A DNA stretch of 64,000 nt from Triglochin maritima (GCA_963682175.1 OY821775.1:2976001-3040000); one strand, 5' to 3'. Positions 47,517 to 63,580 are shown, counted from the stretch's first letter. Notes: generated from the sequence alone by a model not told the origin. Numbers and translations: made by a program.

Positions 47517-50500
47517 TTAATCATCTTTGTGAAGCTTCTTTTTATGCTTGGAGGGCCTCGTCCGGTTCGTCTCGTCTTTTTCGGTTCTCGAGTTCTTCTG
47601 GCTGGCAACCGACCTGTCCTCTACGCTGCACATCTGGGACTTCATCTTCAACCCGAATTTCATCGGAACCCCAACCCATGCAGTCTTTTCCTTGCCTAAT
47701 TTCTCAATTTCCTGTTTCATGGTTGAACATTCTTTCTCAAGTTCAGCAACACGCATTCGCATGTTGTCCATGCCAACCTTTAGGACTTGGTTCTCTCTGG
47801 CGGCAGTTGCCCATCCACCACCGCCTCCGTCACTACCTATGTGCCCACTCCTGAGCGGTCTCGAAGCATCTAAGTTGTCGGATACAAGTAAGCAACCAGC
47901 AATAGAGGATCTCAACTGAAGTTGTTCGAAGAAAAGCACTTGTACTACAACTCGTATTGGGAGCCTCTCGTTTTGTGCAGCATGTGTGCACGCTTCCAGG
48001 GAGAGCTTTTGGCAGTCCATCAACCTACAAAGCTGCTCTTTCTCTGACTCTGCGAGCCACGGGTGGGCCTGTATGTCATCGAGAACCAATTCATCACAAC
48101 ATAGTAATGGTTATAAACAAAATGCTGAGAAGGCCAACACATTCCAACCAAAAAAGAAACACAGACGAGCATTTGACATTTTCAAGAACTTGAATTATCA
48201 TTTTTTGTTGCAGCATTACCTTCAAATATATGTCAATTGCACGATAAAGCCCGTCATCCAAAGGACGTGCATATTCAGGAACAGTGGCAGCAAGTGACTG
48301 AAACTTGGGCATCTTTAAGTTGGTGTCAGGTGCAATCTCCGCTAAGAAACCATCAATAAGCTTCGCAACCATTGTCACAGGCGCAAGAGAAGGAGATCCC
48401 ATAAACTGATCCTCCTCGGCCAAACCAGGGGAGGCCTCTCCAGTCGCTTGATCCATGGTCAAGAAATGGTCCAGAATCCGCTGCGCACAGTCAACATCAT
48501 ACAACGTTTCCATTGAGTATGAGACGTTGGGAAACAGCAAATCATCCACTGTTGCTTCGTCTAGCTGCCATCCTATTCTCTTCTCTAAGTTCGACAAACA
48601 AGCAGGGCTAGCATGGAGAATTACTGCAGTGCGTAGTAAACCAAATAAAAACTTCGTTGATACCAGGCCCTTTTCCATTGGCAGCAAAGCATTTATTTCC
48701 TCAATTAAGTGCTTTTGTTCTTCTTCAGAAGGTGGTGCACTTAAGGTAATTGCAGCCAGACGGTAGGTCGAGTCAGTAGTACCATGGCGCCTGTTCAATC
48801 CTGGAAGGTACCTCTTTGCGTAGTACTCGAGCGAACGAGCGATCATTTCTTGCCTAATTCCTCTAGCTTCCATTGTTGAGATAAGTCTCTTGTATAAACG
48901 AAAGCTCAGATATGACACATCCTCGTACCACCAATCCGACGCATGGCTCCTTGGCTTAGCACCCGTGCTTATGCCGTTCCAGAGAAAACTTCCACCTGGA
49001 CTTTGCATTGGACCAGATTCAATCATAGGCCAACCAAACATATTTGGATCAGTACATGCTTTCGACGCTAAAGATTCGATGCACTTCTTCACAATCTCCA
49101 AATCTTCAGCATGAGACATAACATCGTCGCATGTCTGGAGGACTCTTATCGTGTCCTTCCAATTGCGTAGTACAACTTGGTTGAGGAAACTATCGGTCTG
49201 TGCTATCAAGTTTCCCTCTCCGTATTCTTCCGTCATCTCGAGATGTTCAGCAGCACAGAGAAGGGAAACTACATTTGCTGTAGTTACTTCCAGCTTCACG
49301 CCGTAGCAGAACTTGGCGACAAGCTCAAAAGCCTTTGCGCCACCAGGAACATGAGGCAGTTGTATGATGCAGTCGTCTTTTCCATCTTCACATGCCTTGC
49401 TTATTAACTTCTCCATAAGACCACTCCGAGATAACAAAGGAAACTGCAATCAAACCAAAATCATACTAAAAAAATAGCAACGCAACAGAGGTCTTGCTCC
49501 AAAAAGCATAGACGACAAAATATGTTCGCAAGGAATTATCGCCAAGGCCCAAGGGCATACATAATAGTAGGCAAAATCGACTATTAGTTACTTAATAATG
49601 GAGACTCAATCAACTGAAACTAGTGGGATAGTGTACACAACCCTCTGACAACTGAGCTTTGCCCAATTGTATTGAGAATCAAAGGACCAATTCAATTGCC
49701 AAAAGCAATAACACGTGCCAAAGAAAACAAAACTTTATGGGAGTCTAGGTATTAGTCGTTGTGAACACAAGTGCATTCCAATAGCCTTATGATCTATCAC
49801 AACTTTGCCTTACCATGATATTTAATACCAATTATAACTTTTTAGGAACCATCCTGTATCTAGAGAACACTTATGCGAGGTGAAATACAACCAGAAGATT
49901 GGCATCATTGAGGTTTTTTTTATAGGTGGCATCATTGAGGTTTTTTTATAGGTGGCATCATTGAGTTGTTGAACAATAGACTTTAAAGACGAAAATATCA
50001 TTGCTCTTCTCATTCCTTTGGGGGGAAACAATCAAACTAGATAAACTTTCAACGGAAGTAAAAGAAAATATGACTTTAAATGACAGAATATTCAAGTTGG
50101 TCACTTATTATATGACAATGATGAAGAAACATGGACATACATCATCATGTCCAAGCAGAGCCACTCTTGCAAATCTAGTAGCGAAGGCAACATCAAGGAA
50201 AGGCTTAAAAAGAGGTTTAATTTGACATAGATGATAAGATAATATTATTTAAAAACCAAATGAAAGGTAAAGTCAAGACCTTGTGAAGATGAAATGACAT
50301 CTCCCCAACTTCTACAGTAACATCGCTAGGAAGACCAGAGGTACAAAACCTGCTCAGTGAACAGATCAAAAGTTATATATTAAGGTATTTGAATGTCTTA
50401 ATGGCAAAAGGTAAGCACATTAAGAAATTTGATGTGGTAACAAAAAAGAAGTTTAACATCATATTTGGCAGCAGCTCCCGGACAGAAGTCAACACAAGAT

Positions 50501-51596
50501 GAAAACCCTTGGAAAAAAAAAATAGGGCATCATGAAAATAACTGATATCTGTAAAATATTATATTTATAGACCTTTCAACTTGCACAGACCTGAGCTTCA
50601 AATCCAATAGTTAGCTTAGCGTTGGCTGATAACATGTTTATAAGGATTATATTATGATTATAAGATACACCTGAGAACAAAGTAGAAATATAACCATGTC
50701 ATATCTGATATATTTGCTAATAGCAAATCCTATGTGAAAATACTATTGCACCTCACAAAAATTCCTTCCATGATAATTACAGGTTTACAGCATTGTTGTT
50801 GCATGATGTGCACCAAGAAATCAAGATATATGTATTTTACATCCCGTGAGATTAGAAAAAAATTCAAATGACAAGCACCATCTTCTCTTTCTAATGTCAC
50901 ACTATTATTACTTAGAACTTTTACATCAAAAGTGAAACTGTCACAAATACAACATCTTCATCCAACCCAAATCAATAGTCAACTGATCTTAACATCTAGG
51001 TATCAAAAGAAATACTGAGAATCCAAATGCCATATTCCTGAAAATCACAAAACAGGGTTCTTCCTACTTTACCCATTTTACTAATACTACTTTCACAACT
51101 CATAGATACAATTCAGTCCTGAGTTACTAATAGCAGAGAGCACGTAAGGATAGCATTAGAATCTTTATCAGTTACATGCAAAAAAAAAATTGGGTTGCAA
51201 AACCCCAACCATTGGTCGCATACTAACAGATACAACTGAGCAAGAGAGGCCAACTAACAACTAACTCAGGAATCAAGTTGACTTAAGGTGCTATTATTAG
51301 AGCACCAACACCATACATATCATATACTGTTTATCACATTGGATACCATATCATATACCCTGATCACACTGGAAAGATCCTACATTGATTATAAACAAAG
51401 AAATGGAAGCTGCAAGACTGTGAAGCACATGAAAACATATCCCGAACATGCTCTGGATTAGAAACAACTACTGGATAATATTACACATGAAATCTAAGCA
51501 TGAGAGAATCCAGTTTCAACAGCAACAAAAAAAATACCATGCTTGCCCTTGCCGCTTGAAGTTGTCCACCTTCGACCCGACCCTCACAGATGCCAT
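47517..51596 (-). CDS. BTB/POZ and NPH3 domain protein (NRL family, At1g30440-like)
   Basis: Four exons (51596-51538, 50349-50280, 49443-48220, 48068-47517) join in phase to 634 residues. The start [20 protein letters not shown] and [15 protein letters not shown] open the BTB domain, which continues as [18 protein letters not shown] and [17 protein letters not shown]. The NPH3 domain begins at [18 protein letters not shown] (about residue 214) and ends with [35 protein letters not shown] and [15 protein letters not shown] coiled coil ([17 protein letters not shown]) and a Lys-rich tail ([11 protein letters not shown]) follow. NRL proteins act as CUL3 adaptors or signalling partners in phototropin and auxin responses at the plasma membrane; the exact pathway here is not known. 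A telo-box word AAACCCTAA lies in the leader region at 51918-51926. Confidence 0.92.
49900..49966 (+). repeat. Short tandem repeat in NPH3 gene intron
   Basis: About 2.6 copies of a 26-bp unit, TGGCATCATTGAGG then a T run and TATAGG. Confidence 0.85.
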
Positions 51597-53384
51597 TTCT
51601 GGTGTCCAAGAAATTCAAGTCAAAATCCAAGGAACTACAAGGGCAAGACAAACTCCAATTCCACAGTCAGAATCCGACCTCTGAAGCCTTCACTTTTCCA
51701 GAGCCTTCAACCTACAAAATAGAAACCTTAATAAAACATTCATGGTTTATAAAAAACTGAAGAACAAAAAAAGCAATTCGCACAAGTTGTGCATACCTAG
51801 AGCTCAAACACCAGATCAAAGACCAACCGCAGAAACCGGAAAATCAACATAAAGTTGAGCATTTGGGAGGGAATTCAGATGGAAACTGGTCACAAAACCC
51901 AAAACCCCAACAGCCACAAACCCTAACCTAAGATTCTCCACAAAATTCCAATCTTTTTTATCCTCTTCTGCTGAGCCTCACCTCCAAACCCAACTAATCT
52001 CACCCTAAAGTTGAACAACTCTTCCACCAAACAAAAAACCTAATCAACACTAAGCCCACAAACCAAACCCAATTGAAATTTCAACAAACACCAAAAACCC
52101 AAAACTCAAAACTCAAGACCCCAATTCCATCCCAAAGCCACTTTTTTACCCAACAAAAGCAAAACCCAAAATCGTTTTTAGCAAAATACTCAAAACCCAA
52201 CCATAAAAATCACATTTTAAGCCGGAAAACAGATAACACCACCAACCCACTGACCGAAACACCAATTCAACGATGACCCACCAAAAGAAAAGCAATAAAA
52301 AGTTGGAATAAAAAGCTTCCACCTTCTAATCTGTCCTCTTCCTTAAAGTCCAACAACGGTACAAAACACCGAACACCACACTAACTCCCGAGGGAAGACG
52401 ACAAAAGAGAAACCAAAGTAAGGGTCGGAAGCCTAAAGAGAGAGAAACCCAGAATTTTTTGGGGTTTTGGGTTTTTTATTACAGAGAGAGAGAGAGAGAG
52501 AAAGAAAACAAAATTGTGGATTTTTGTGGTCGGATTGAGTGTTGAGAGGAGTCATTGAGTCAAACAGACGAAAAGATAATAACATCTGGGGTTGGTTTAG
52601 GACGTCAGTTTTTTTCATCTTAAAAGTCAGTTTAATACTTTTCTTCTGATTTCTCAAAAATTAAGGATGTAATTATAATTTATCTAAACTTTCTTAAGTA
52701 AAATTTAGACGTCAAAAGCCAAAGGCTCAACCGTTAAGACTTGTTAAGGTGTGTCTTCTTGTTTTTTTAGTGATTTTGGAAATTAAAGCGAGACACCAAA
52801 GATGGTGTTCCAACTTTTTTTGGACTTAATGTTGATTATTTAAATACTAAATATCTTTAAAGGTACAACGAGATATTTTTTTGCGTAAATCATACCAATT
52901 TAATTTCGTTTATTAATAAAAAGATGATTGTTCTAAGAGAAAATATCAAAATTTTAAGACAAAGAAAATGTTCACAACACTACATAAAAAGAGATACGTA
53001 TTCCAGAACTTTTTAATCCCGATGCTGACGGATAATACAAAATTATTAAAATCTAATTATTGATTTATATAAATTATACATGCAAATAACTCAAAGAAGG
53101 AAACGCCATCGGTAACGGTAATGATGGTAATTATGAACAGTAAATATTATTATTATGTTACGTGATGAGTAAGAAGCGCTTTAAGATTATATATATATAA
53201 AAGATGTTAAGAGCATGGCCCATCGTATCATTAATTTTGTACAATCAAACTTTATAGGTGGAAAGATGTCTCCTTTCTTATCGTGGCTTCTAATTCACGA
53301 GTGCTCACCTGTTTCCATGTGCACGCCTCGGTGTTAGAGCATAACTGTAGTCCAACACTACTTCAGGCGTGCATTGCACGTAGA
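51597..53384. other. NPH3 gene leader and intergenic DNA
   Basis: The first 900 bp are rich in A and C on the plus strand, as expected for the T/G-rich leader of the minus-strand gene, and include a (GA)n run at 52484-52502. Further right it is AT-rich with no coding frame. Confidence 0.5.
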
Positions 53385-53823
53385 TTAGAGCAAAATTAAC
53401 GGGCTGGACGCCCGAGCTCTCGATTGGACGCCCAACCGGGCGCCCATCGGGTGGGGAGCTTCCTCATTCGTCCAAAATTTTTTAATTTTTTTTATTTTAG
53501 TGGAGGATTTGTTATTATAGTTAATTGGTAATATATTAGGTATTTTTAGTAATGTTGGGTGATAATTTTTGATGTTATTAATTTGAAAATTATTTTAAAT
53601 TTATACAGTACATCAAATTTCATTCTCAAATAAAAGATAAATTCATATTTAATGCTCAATTAAAAATTATATTAATACTAAAGCATCGTAGGAACAACAC
53701 ATTACGGTACAAAATACAAAGTAGACGTAAATACGGAGCGGTACGAAATACACAAAATACGAAATACAACAAACTAAACGTAATATAAACTACATGAAAT
53801 ACTAACTAATATGAACTAACAAA

Positions 53824-55064
53824 CTACATGAAATCATTCTCTTCCGCCCAGTCCATGAGTTTCGCAATGGCTTTTTGATCCCGCTCTGATGGATTGTCCT
53901 TTTTCATCAGAGAGTGAAGCATGTCGAGCTTAGTTTTTTTAACATGTCTTTGAAAATTACGCTCTGTTAATTCCTCCTGCTTGGAGAAACCTTCTTCTCT
54001 CACTTGGGTGTTGTATTCAATTTGTTGTGCAAGTTCCAGAACGTCGGTGTTGCCTTCATTGCCTAATGTACTTTTACCCTTTTTTGTCTTCTTCACACCT
54101 GGTGGGCGTGCAGACGATCCTGACGTCATTTCTTCTGCCTCCGATGGTGATTGCATTCTGGAGTCATCAATGCTCTTTCTTTTCCCAAGACTTTCCGAAT
54201 GGGGACTGCTTTCATCGTGAAACTCCGGGGATTCCCGACCAACACTCACGTCATTTGCTCGAAATAGCAGGGACTCCCATTTCGGGTATCTACGCAACAT
54301 GACCCAAGCATCAAAGTAAAAAAAAGACTTATTAGTGCGCTCGTAGATGTGGTGAGCTTGCCGACGACATCGTCGTTCTACCCACTCCTTTTCCGTCGGT
54401 ACGCCTGATCGAAGCACCTGACCCACTTGTTGACAGCATGTATAATTCTCTTCCACCGTCCTTTTAAGGACTCTGCATTCCTCTCAGGGAGGCCCGTTTC
54501 ATCGACGGTGATGTCATAAACCCGTTTTACTTTGGTCCACAGGGAAGTAGCCTTCTGGTTTGTCCCCGTCACTGCATCAGAACTGACCTCCATATATGCC
54601 GACACGATTCGTTCGTCCTCATGTGTGATCCATAGCTTCGGATTGCTTTTGACGGCTTGGACTTTGTGGCGTCGTTGTGGACGTGGGGATGGTGGTGCGA
54701 CGGTCTGGCGTGGTGGGGACTCATCGCTGTTTTGGTTGTCCTCTTGAGTGTCCTCCATACTAGGAGTACTTACTTGTGACATGTTGCGGCCAAACATCTG
54801 AAATTGGGGTTGATTTTGTGGGAATTGTGGTGTGTATTGGGAGAATTGTGGAAATTGTTGATTTTGGTCTAGTGGTGGGAATGATGGTGCGTATTGAGAG
54901 AAGTCTGATTGTTGGAATGTTTGTTGGAATGACTGAGCGTAATGAGAGAAGTCTGGTTGTTGGAATGGTTGTGGGAAATATGGACGGGGGTATCCTTGTG
55001 GATAGTGTGGACGTGGATGTGATTGGGAACAACGGGGAGAACGATTGTGATCTGGAGAAGACAT
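53824..55064 (-). pseudogene. PIF/Harbinger Myb/SANT-like ORF ('glutathione S-transferase T3-like', NAM-associated), frameshifted
   Basis: From ATG 55064 the first frame gives a Gln/Pro/Phe-rich N-terminus (repeats like QPDFSHYAQSFQQ), then a trihelix-like region from NPKLWITHEDERIVSAYMEV to ESLKGRWKRIIHAVNKWV. It stops at a TAG around 54378. Homology continues in another frame (QAHHIYERTNKSFFYFDAW, LRRYPKWESL) to a coiled-coil C-terminal NAM-associated domain ending MDWAEENDFM. So both a stop and a 1-nt shift lie near 54340-54380. The family is the second protein of PIF/Harbinger elements, which helps carry transposase to DNA; the common name 'GST T3-like' is misleading, and no GST fold is present. 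A tiny intron is possible but no good splice pair was seen. Confidence 0.75.
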
Positions 55065-55124
55065 TTTGAAGTTGTGTGAAGTTTATGTTGTGTTTGTATG
55101 AGGTATATATAGAGGGAAAATCGG

Positions 55125-55312
55125 ACACGGTGCATTCACACGTGTACTGTACATTCACGTGGATACTGTGCATTCACGCGAACTACTTTCTTTACATACG
55201 TGTATTGTGCATTCACGCGTGTACTGTACGCGCACGCGGATACTGTGCATTCACGCAGACTACTTTCGTAGCACACGTGTACTGTGCATTCACACGTTTA
55301 CTGTGCATTCCT
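55125..55312. repeat. Tandem repeats upstream of the PIF Myb-like gene
   Basis: About ten copies of a 16-17 bp unit close to TACTGTGCATTCACGCG, in places arranged as a larger unit of about 76 bp that includes AACTACTTTC. They lie 60-250 bp upstream of the ORF start. Confidence 0.85.
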
Positions 55313-55625
55313 AATTTTAATTACTAAAAATTCTCGTGGTTTAATATAAATTATTAATGTTAATTACTAATTATTAATTAATCATTTCGTCAATTGGAAT
55401 TATAACGTAATTATAATTAGAATTTTGTAAAATGTAATTTGTTAAATGTGGTGTAAGAATTAAAATTGTTTAATTAAGAAATGATGCGGATGAAAAGGAG
55501 TGTGGGGTGGGTGGGGTAGTCCGGGCATGGTTAAGAGTTTTTTTTGGTAGGTGTGGTGAGCTGACGTGGCGGAGAGAGAGAGCAGTGTGCCCGGGGTAGC
55601 CCGAACGTTGTTATTTATGGTCTTA

Positions 55626-57455
55626 GTATTTACTTTTTAGTAGTGTTCTTCGGTTATGAGTTTTTGTTTTTCTAAATAAAAAGATATTATGCTATCGTAT
55701 ATCTGCTTAAATTATGGGTGGTGTTGATGTTTTTCCCCTACAATGGTTGGTTAGTTTAAAGACTTCGTTCAATTCTCTATTTTAGTTGATTTTATGTTTT
55801 TGCTTCCCTCAATTTTCCTGAGTGGGAAAATTCTAGAAGAATGAACGCTAATGTATGTAACCTTTTAAGCAGAAAAAAACAACTAGACAAATGCCACTAA
55901 AGTTGGTGAGTTTAAATTGTGTAAGAATTTCATCATTTCATGTACTATTAATCAACTTCTTTACAAATTTTAAAAAAACGAAAACTTTGAGTTGAATGAC
56001 CTCTTCCTTTCTCACGTGTTTTTGTCTGATAAAAGATCAACACTAGAAGTACCAATCGATTAATCTCCTTTTAAAACAAATCTCTCTCTGATTTGCAACA
56101 AGTGCATGGGTGCATGCCCGCACGTATTCCGCTCGCTAAGTTAGTTAATATCTTTCATCTTGGGTCGTGGGTATTTGTGTTGGAATGCCGTCAAAGGCGC
56201 CAATTATACGTTTTCAGTGACCAAATCCTGTGAGACTTTGCATATTTTACTAAGGTTCACTGCCATCGAAGACATGATCATTACTTAAAAGTTAGCCATC
56301 ACCAACTAATAGACTAGTTAGCTAGTGGAGTGATTGGTTTGAAGTGAAATATTTTGAAATTATATCTGCCCTAATGAAGCTAGGCTGTTTCTGGAGCGAC
56401 AGGTCGTTCCTTTCCTTGTCCATAAAATCACATTTATTTATACCTAACAATCATGCATAAATTTGTCCCCGAAAAGACAACCATCAGAAAAGTCAAACAG
56501 TGAGATGAGTAATTAACACAGCACATAATGATCAACACAAGTTGGCGGAAAGAATGAGTTCAAACTTCAAACAGTGTTTCACCTAAAAGGATCAGAACAA
56601 GACTTTAATCTTAAATGCATTGGTTGACTTGCACAGTCGTTTCGATGTCAAGACCTGCCTAGGACATTTTTTAATCATACACAACAGTGGACTGTGGACC
56701 ACCTAACATGTCCATATGCCAAGCAGACAAAACAATCAAAAGATGAGGTTGTCCTCAGGTAAAAGTTCGAATCAAGAAGCTTCTACTACTCTTATGTACA
56801 TCTGTAAGACTGTAAGAACTTGGGATTATAATTCTGTGATAGAAGCTGTACAAGGTTCTAACAATTTACAAATTGAACTACATACAGATATCAATCTCCT
56901 TGAATTGGATGCTTGGATGTGCATAATCAGCCCTGCCTGCCACTTCCAGATTTTGTCAAGCAGTAACTACCTAAGAAAGAGAAACCGACAAACTTGATAA
57001 GCAAAATGCACGGTACAGGATCAAACGGATAGATTGAAAGAAGGAAAAAAAAACAACACATTATCATGTTGATGCTTATTTGTCTAATGATACCATGCAT
57101 TTAGATGTTTCTGATTCAAACTTGCTGAATAAGGAAATTCATTTTAGCTTCTAGATATTGAAGATGGCTAAATGCAAACAACATATAGATTACAACATAA
57201 AGTTAAGGCATACATTCACTGACTTCCAATTCAAAACAAAACGAGCATGGTAACTAGCCTAGCATTTCTTAGACAAGAATATCAAAATCAAATAATCTCA
57301 GCAATTAGCCATCTTCAGGAGGAAGCTACTTTGGTGTTTGTTTTTAGTACGGAACTGCTGATGAAAATGAAAGAAATTACATTAACAAGGAAACTCAAAA
57401 AGAACATTTCTTCCGGGGTATCTAAAGTTTGTAATTTGTTATTTGAAGGATAAGT
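55626..57455. other. Intergenic; TRB 3' flank at right
   Basis: AT-rich DNA without recognisable genes. Frames at 56716-56997 and 57247-57453 have no domain. The minus strand right of about 57250 may contain the last small exon of the TRB gene. Confidence 0.5.
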
Positions 57456-57459
57456 ATAT

Positions 57460-61080
<3,621 letters not shown>

Positions 61081-62058
61081 AGAAAATCGCTGTCGTGGAT
61101 GTGCTAAATCTGTGAGAATAAAGAAAATATTCACAACATTAAGGAAAGAAAATAGAAAGATGACTAAAACCCAGAGCAGAAGAGACAGATCCTCTCTCCA
61201 GTTCCCAACATTCCACTTCATATTTCAGGTGAAGTTGGAAAGAAGTTAAAACAAACAAAAAAAGATTCACAATTTACCTTTGCAATAATTAATTCGCTAA
61301 ACCACAATATTAGGTATTAAACCATTAGCTAGTTACTGCAGATTGTGTATTGAGAAGAATAAATTTCATTCCTACTTTTCCTTCCAAGAGCAAAAGCACA
61401 CTACAATCTCAAAAATAAAAGAACAAAAAATGATAAAAGAGAAAAAGAAAATGTCAACATCTTCAAACAAAAACGCATTACAACAATAAATAACATGAAT
61501 TGATCAAACCACCCAAAACAATTAAGCATAAAATCACGAACCTTGACGAGATGTGAAACATTACAATGCATACATACTATTACAACAAGTACACTACAAA
61601 AACACTCAATATAACAATCGGCCAATGAAGTTCAACATAAGTAGAAAAAATTACAGAAATAAAAAGAACCGATAAACAACAATCAATTGACATGCTAAGA
61701 AGACACCATATGTCATACAAGCAGGAAAAGTTACGCCAAAAATCCGATAAAATCCAAAAAAAAACTTAAAAAAGAAGATTGTAGTCACTGATGCAGAACT
61801 AAAGGTCTTATTACGAAGATCAGGCAAGCAGGAAAAACTAAAAAATCACAAAAATCACCACAAAAAGAGCCCGATTTGGTGCGAAGAAGCATCGGCTAAC
61901 GGGAAAATGGGGGAAAAAGGATGGTGTGGGAGGAAGAGTAGTCACCGATGCGTGCGGTTCAGCGGAGGATCGGAGGCTTCGCCGGAGACGGCACCGGCGG
62001 GGATTGGAGTGGGAGAGGCATGAATGAGATCGGAGGAGAAGTGGGATTTGGACGTTAG

Positions 62059-62067
62059 TTAGGGTTT
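62059..62067 (-). promoter_or_regulatory. Telo-box in the TRB gene leader/promoter
   Basis: The minus strand reads AAACCCTAA, the core bound by TRB-type Myb domains. It lies about 980 bp before the ATG and probably near the transcription start, since the leader intron separates it from the coding start. Binding is inferred from the motif. Confidence 0.55.
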
Positions 62068-62460
62068 GCTGGGATTTTGAGGGATTTTTGTTGCTGCAGG
62101 GCGGGAGGGGATGATTGTGATTGGGTCGTGTTCGCACGTGCGATCGTACGGGTATCCACACGTGCGAGGGTAGTCTACGTTTTAGATTAAGAAGTTGTTC
62201 TCTAATTACTCGATTTTAAAACTGAATTGCTGTTCGTCGCCCTAAAACTACTTAAATCGTCCTAACATATTACCATTTTTCACTTCTCTCATTTCTACTG
62301 CTATAACGCGACATTTTACCCTTCTATCACACATCTCTCTTCATCTTCCTCTCATAATAATAAAAAGTAATGTTTTGGAGGTCAGTAATGAGCCAACGGA
62401 CGCCCCGGTGTACTCGAATCTGGTAAATATCCAACATCTTTTTAATAAAAAAATAATAAT

Positions 62461-62659
62461 AAATTGTGGGCGTCTGACGGAGCCGCCCAGCGTAGGAGAG
62501 GGGCGTCTGGGTAAGACGCCTACCCCTAGGGGGTGCGTGTTACCCAGACGCCCCTCCCATGGTACGGGCGTCTGGCTAAGACGCCTCCCCCATGGGGGAG
62601 GCGTCTTAGCCAGACGCCCGTCTCCTACGCTGGGCGGCTCCGTCAGACGCCCGCAATTT
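62461..62659. repeat. 199-bp inverted repeat with perfect 58-bp palindrome
   Basis: The outer arms 62461-62499 and 62621-62659 are complementary at all but one position (39 bp each). Inside, 62564-62621 is a perfect palindrome of 58 bp, centred on CCCCCATGGGGG, and 62500-62563 contains further GGCGTCTGGGTAAGACGCC type hairpins. Built from the same GGCGTC and CCCCATGGGG words as the other arrays. Confidence 0.95.
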
Positions 62660-62745
62660 TTTATTTTTTTTTATTTTTTTATTAAAAAGATAATTGATTA
62701 TAAATTTAGATAATTGCTAGATTAATTAATTAATAAGTTAATAAT

Positions 62746-63325
62746 TACTATATTCGGATGACCGATACCCCTTCGGTACACCGAATAGAGATTTCCAGAG
62801 AAATGTCGAAGCTACTGAAAATAAATATTCGGATAACCGGGTAGAGATCGGTAAACCGACCCAATGATTCTAGGAAGATCAAAAACTTACTGTCTTTACG
62901 ATCACGGTGGACCGATGAAAACTCGGTGATCCGCATGGAACATGTTCGGTAGACCGAGAAGCAAACGGTCGATCGTCCGACATCTCACCTTACAATGAGT
63001 TTTTGCAAGTGATCAACATTAAAAAAAATCCAGATCCAACAATTTCAAAATCCAAAAAATTTCCAGGGGGCGCTGCCCCCTTGCCACCCCCGCCACCTCA
63101 CCGGCGAGGTGGAATGCCGCTCGGGCGAGCGAGACCCCCGAACGACTTGTCAATGTGGTATTTGTAAGTCGGGAAGTTTTACCACCGGGGATTTTGGATC
63201 TTAAATTTTTTGAATATTAATCACTTGCAAAAAAACTCATTGTAATTTGACCACGTTACCACCGAAAAACTTGCAACAGAACCTCAAATAATTTGAGATA
63301 ACACACCGTATAATTTTAAGAATTT
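62746..63325. mobile_element. Insertion in MULE copy 2, LTR-like with a foldback core
   Basis: Sequence rich in CGGTAGACCG/CGGTAAACCG words resembles the Copia LTR near 18600-18720. From 62990 to 63246 there is an inverted repeat: TTACAATGAGTTTTTGCAAG at the left and its near-complement at the right, around a GC-rich centre. I cannot name the family. Confidence 0.35.
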
Positions 63326-63363
63326 ATTTATGTTTTATTTTTAATTTTTTATTATTAAAAAAA

Positions 63364-63522
63364 TACGGGCGTCTCGCTAACACGCCTCCACCTATGTGGA
63401 GACGTCTTATCCAGACGCCTCCACGTTCGTGGAGGCGCCTCGCTAAGACGCCTCCACCATGGTGTAGGCGTCGTATCTAGACGCCTCCACCTTGATGGAG
63501 GCGTCTTAGCCAGACGCCCGAG
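63364..63522. repeat. GGCGTC palindrome array, right side of MULE copy 2
   Basis: Repeated GGCGTCT..AGACGCC stems joined by CCACCTATGTGG, CCACGTTCGTGG and CCACCATGGTG mini-palindromes over about 160 bp. The outer ends (ACGGGCGTCTCGCTAA / TTAGCCAGACGCCCG) also pair. Confidence 0.9.
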
Positions 63523-63544
63523 TCGGAAAAAATAATCCGCCCGT

Positions 63545-63580
63545 TGTTATGTAGCCTGATCCAAGTGTTTCGCCAGACAT
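63545..63580 (-). pseudogene. Exon-1 relic of the right-hand MULE gene, copy 2
   Basis: Minus-strand ATG at 63580 reads MSGETLGSGYIT, homologous to MSGEGDASGE in copy 1 at the same distance from the right TIR. It has lost the clear donor site. The rest of the gene is replaced by the palindrome array and the insertion. Confidence 0.5.

Larger units (their letters stand above)
53388..55622. mobile_element. PIF/Harbinger derivative carrying only the Myb-like gene
   Basis: TTA at 53385-53387 and 55623-55625 flank the element. Ends GAGCAAAATTAAC-GGGCTGG and (opposite strand) GACCATAAATAACAACGTTC then GGGCTACC pair over the first 30 bp with one gap. The only gene is the minus-strand Myb/NAM-associated ORF (53824-55064). 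No DDE transposase is present within the 2235 bp. PIF/Harbinger elements normally carry both genes, so this is a deletion derivative. Confidence 0.65.

Noticed and set aside
47459..47919. Plus-strand frames opposite the last NPH3 exon
   Set aside because: The minus strand encodes the conserved NPH3 C-terminus; the plus frames are shadows.
53824..55064. Glutathione S-transferase
   Set aside because: The name is a database habit for such PIF proteins; the sequence has Myb/SANT-like and NAM-associated parts and no GST fold.
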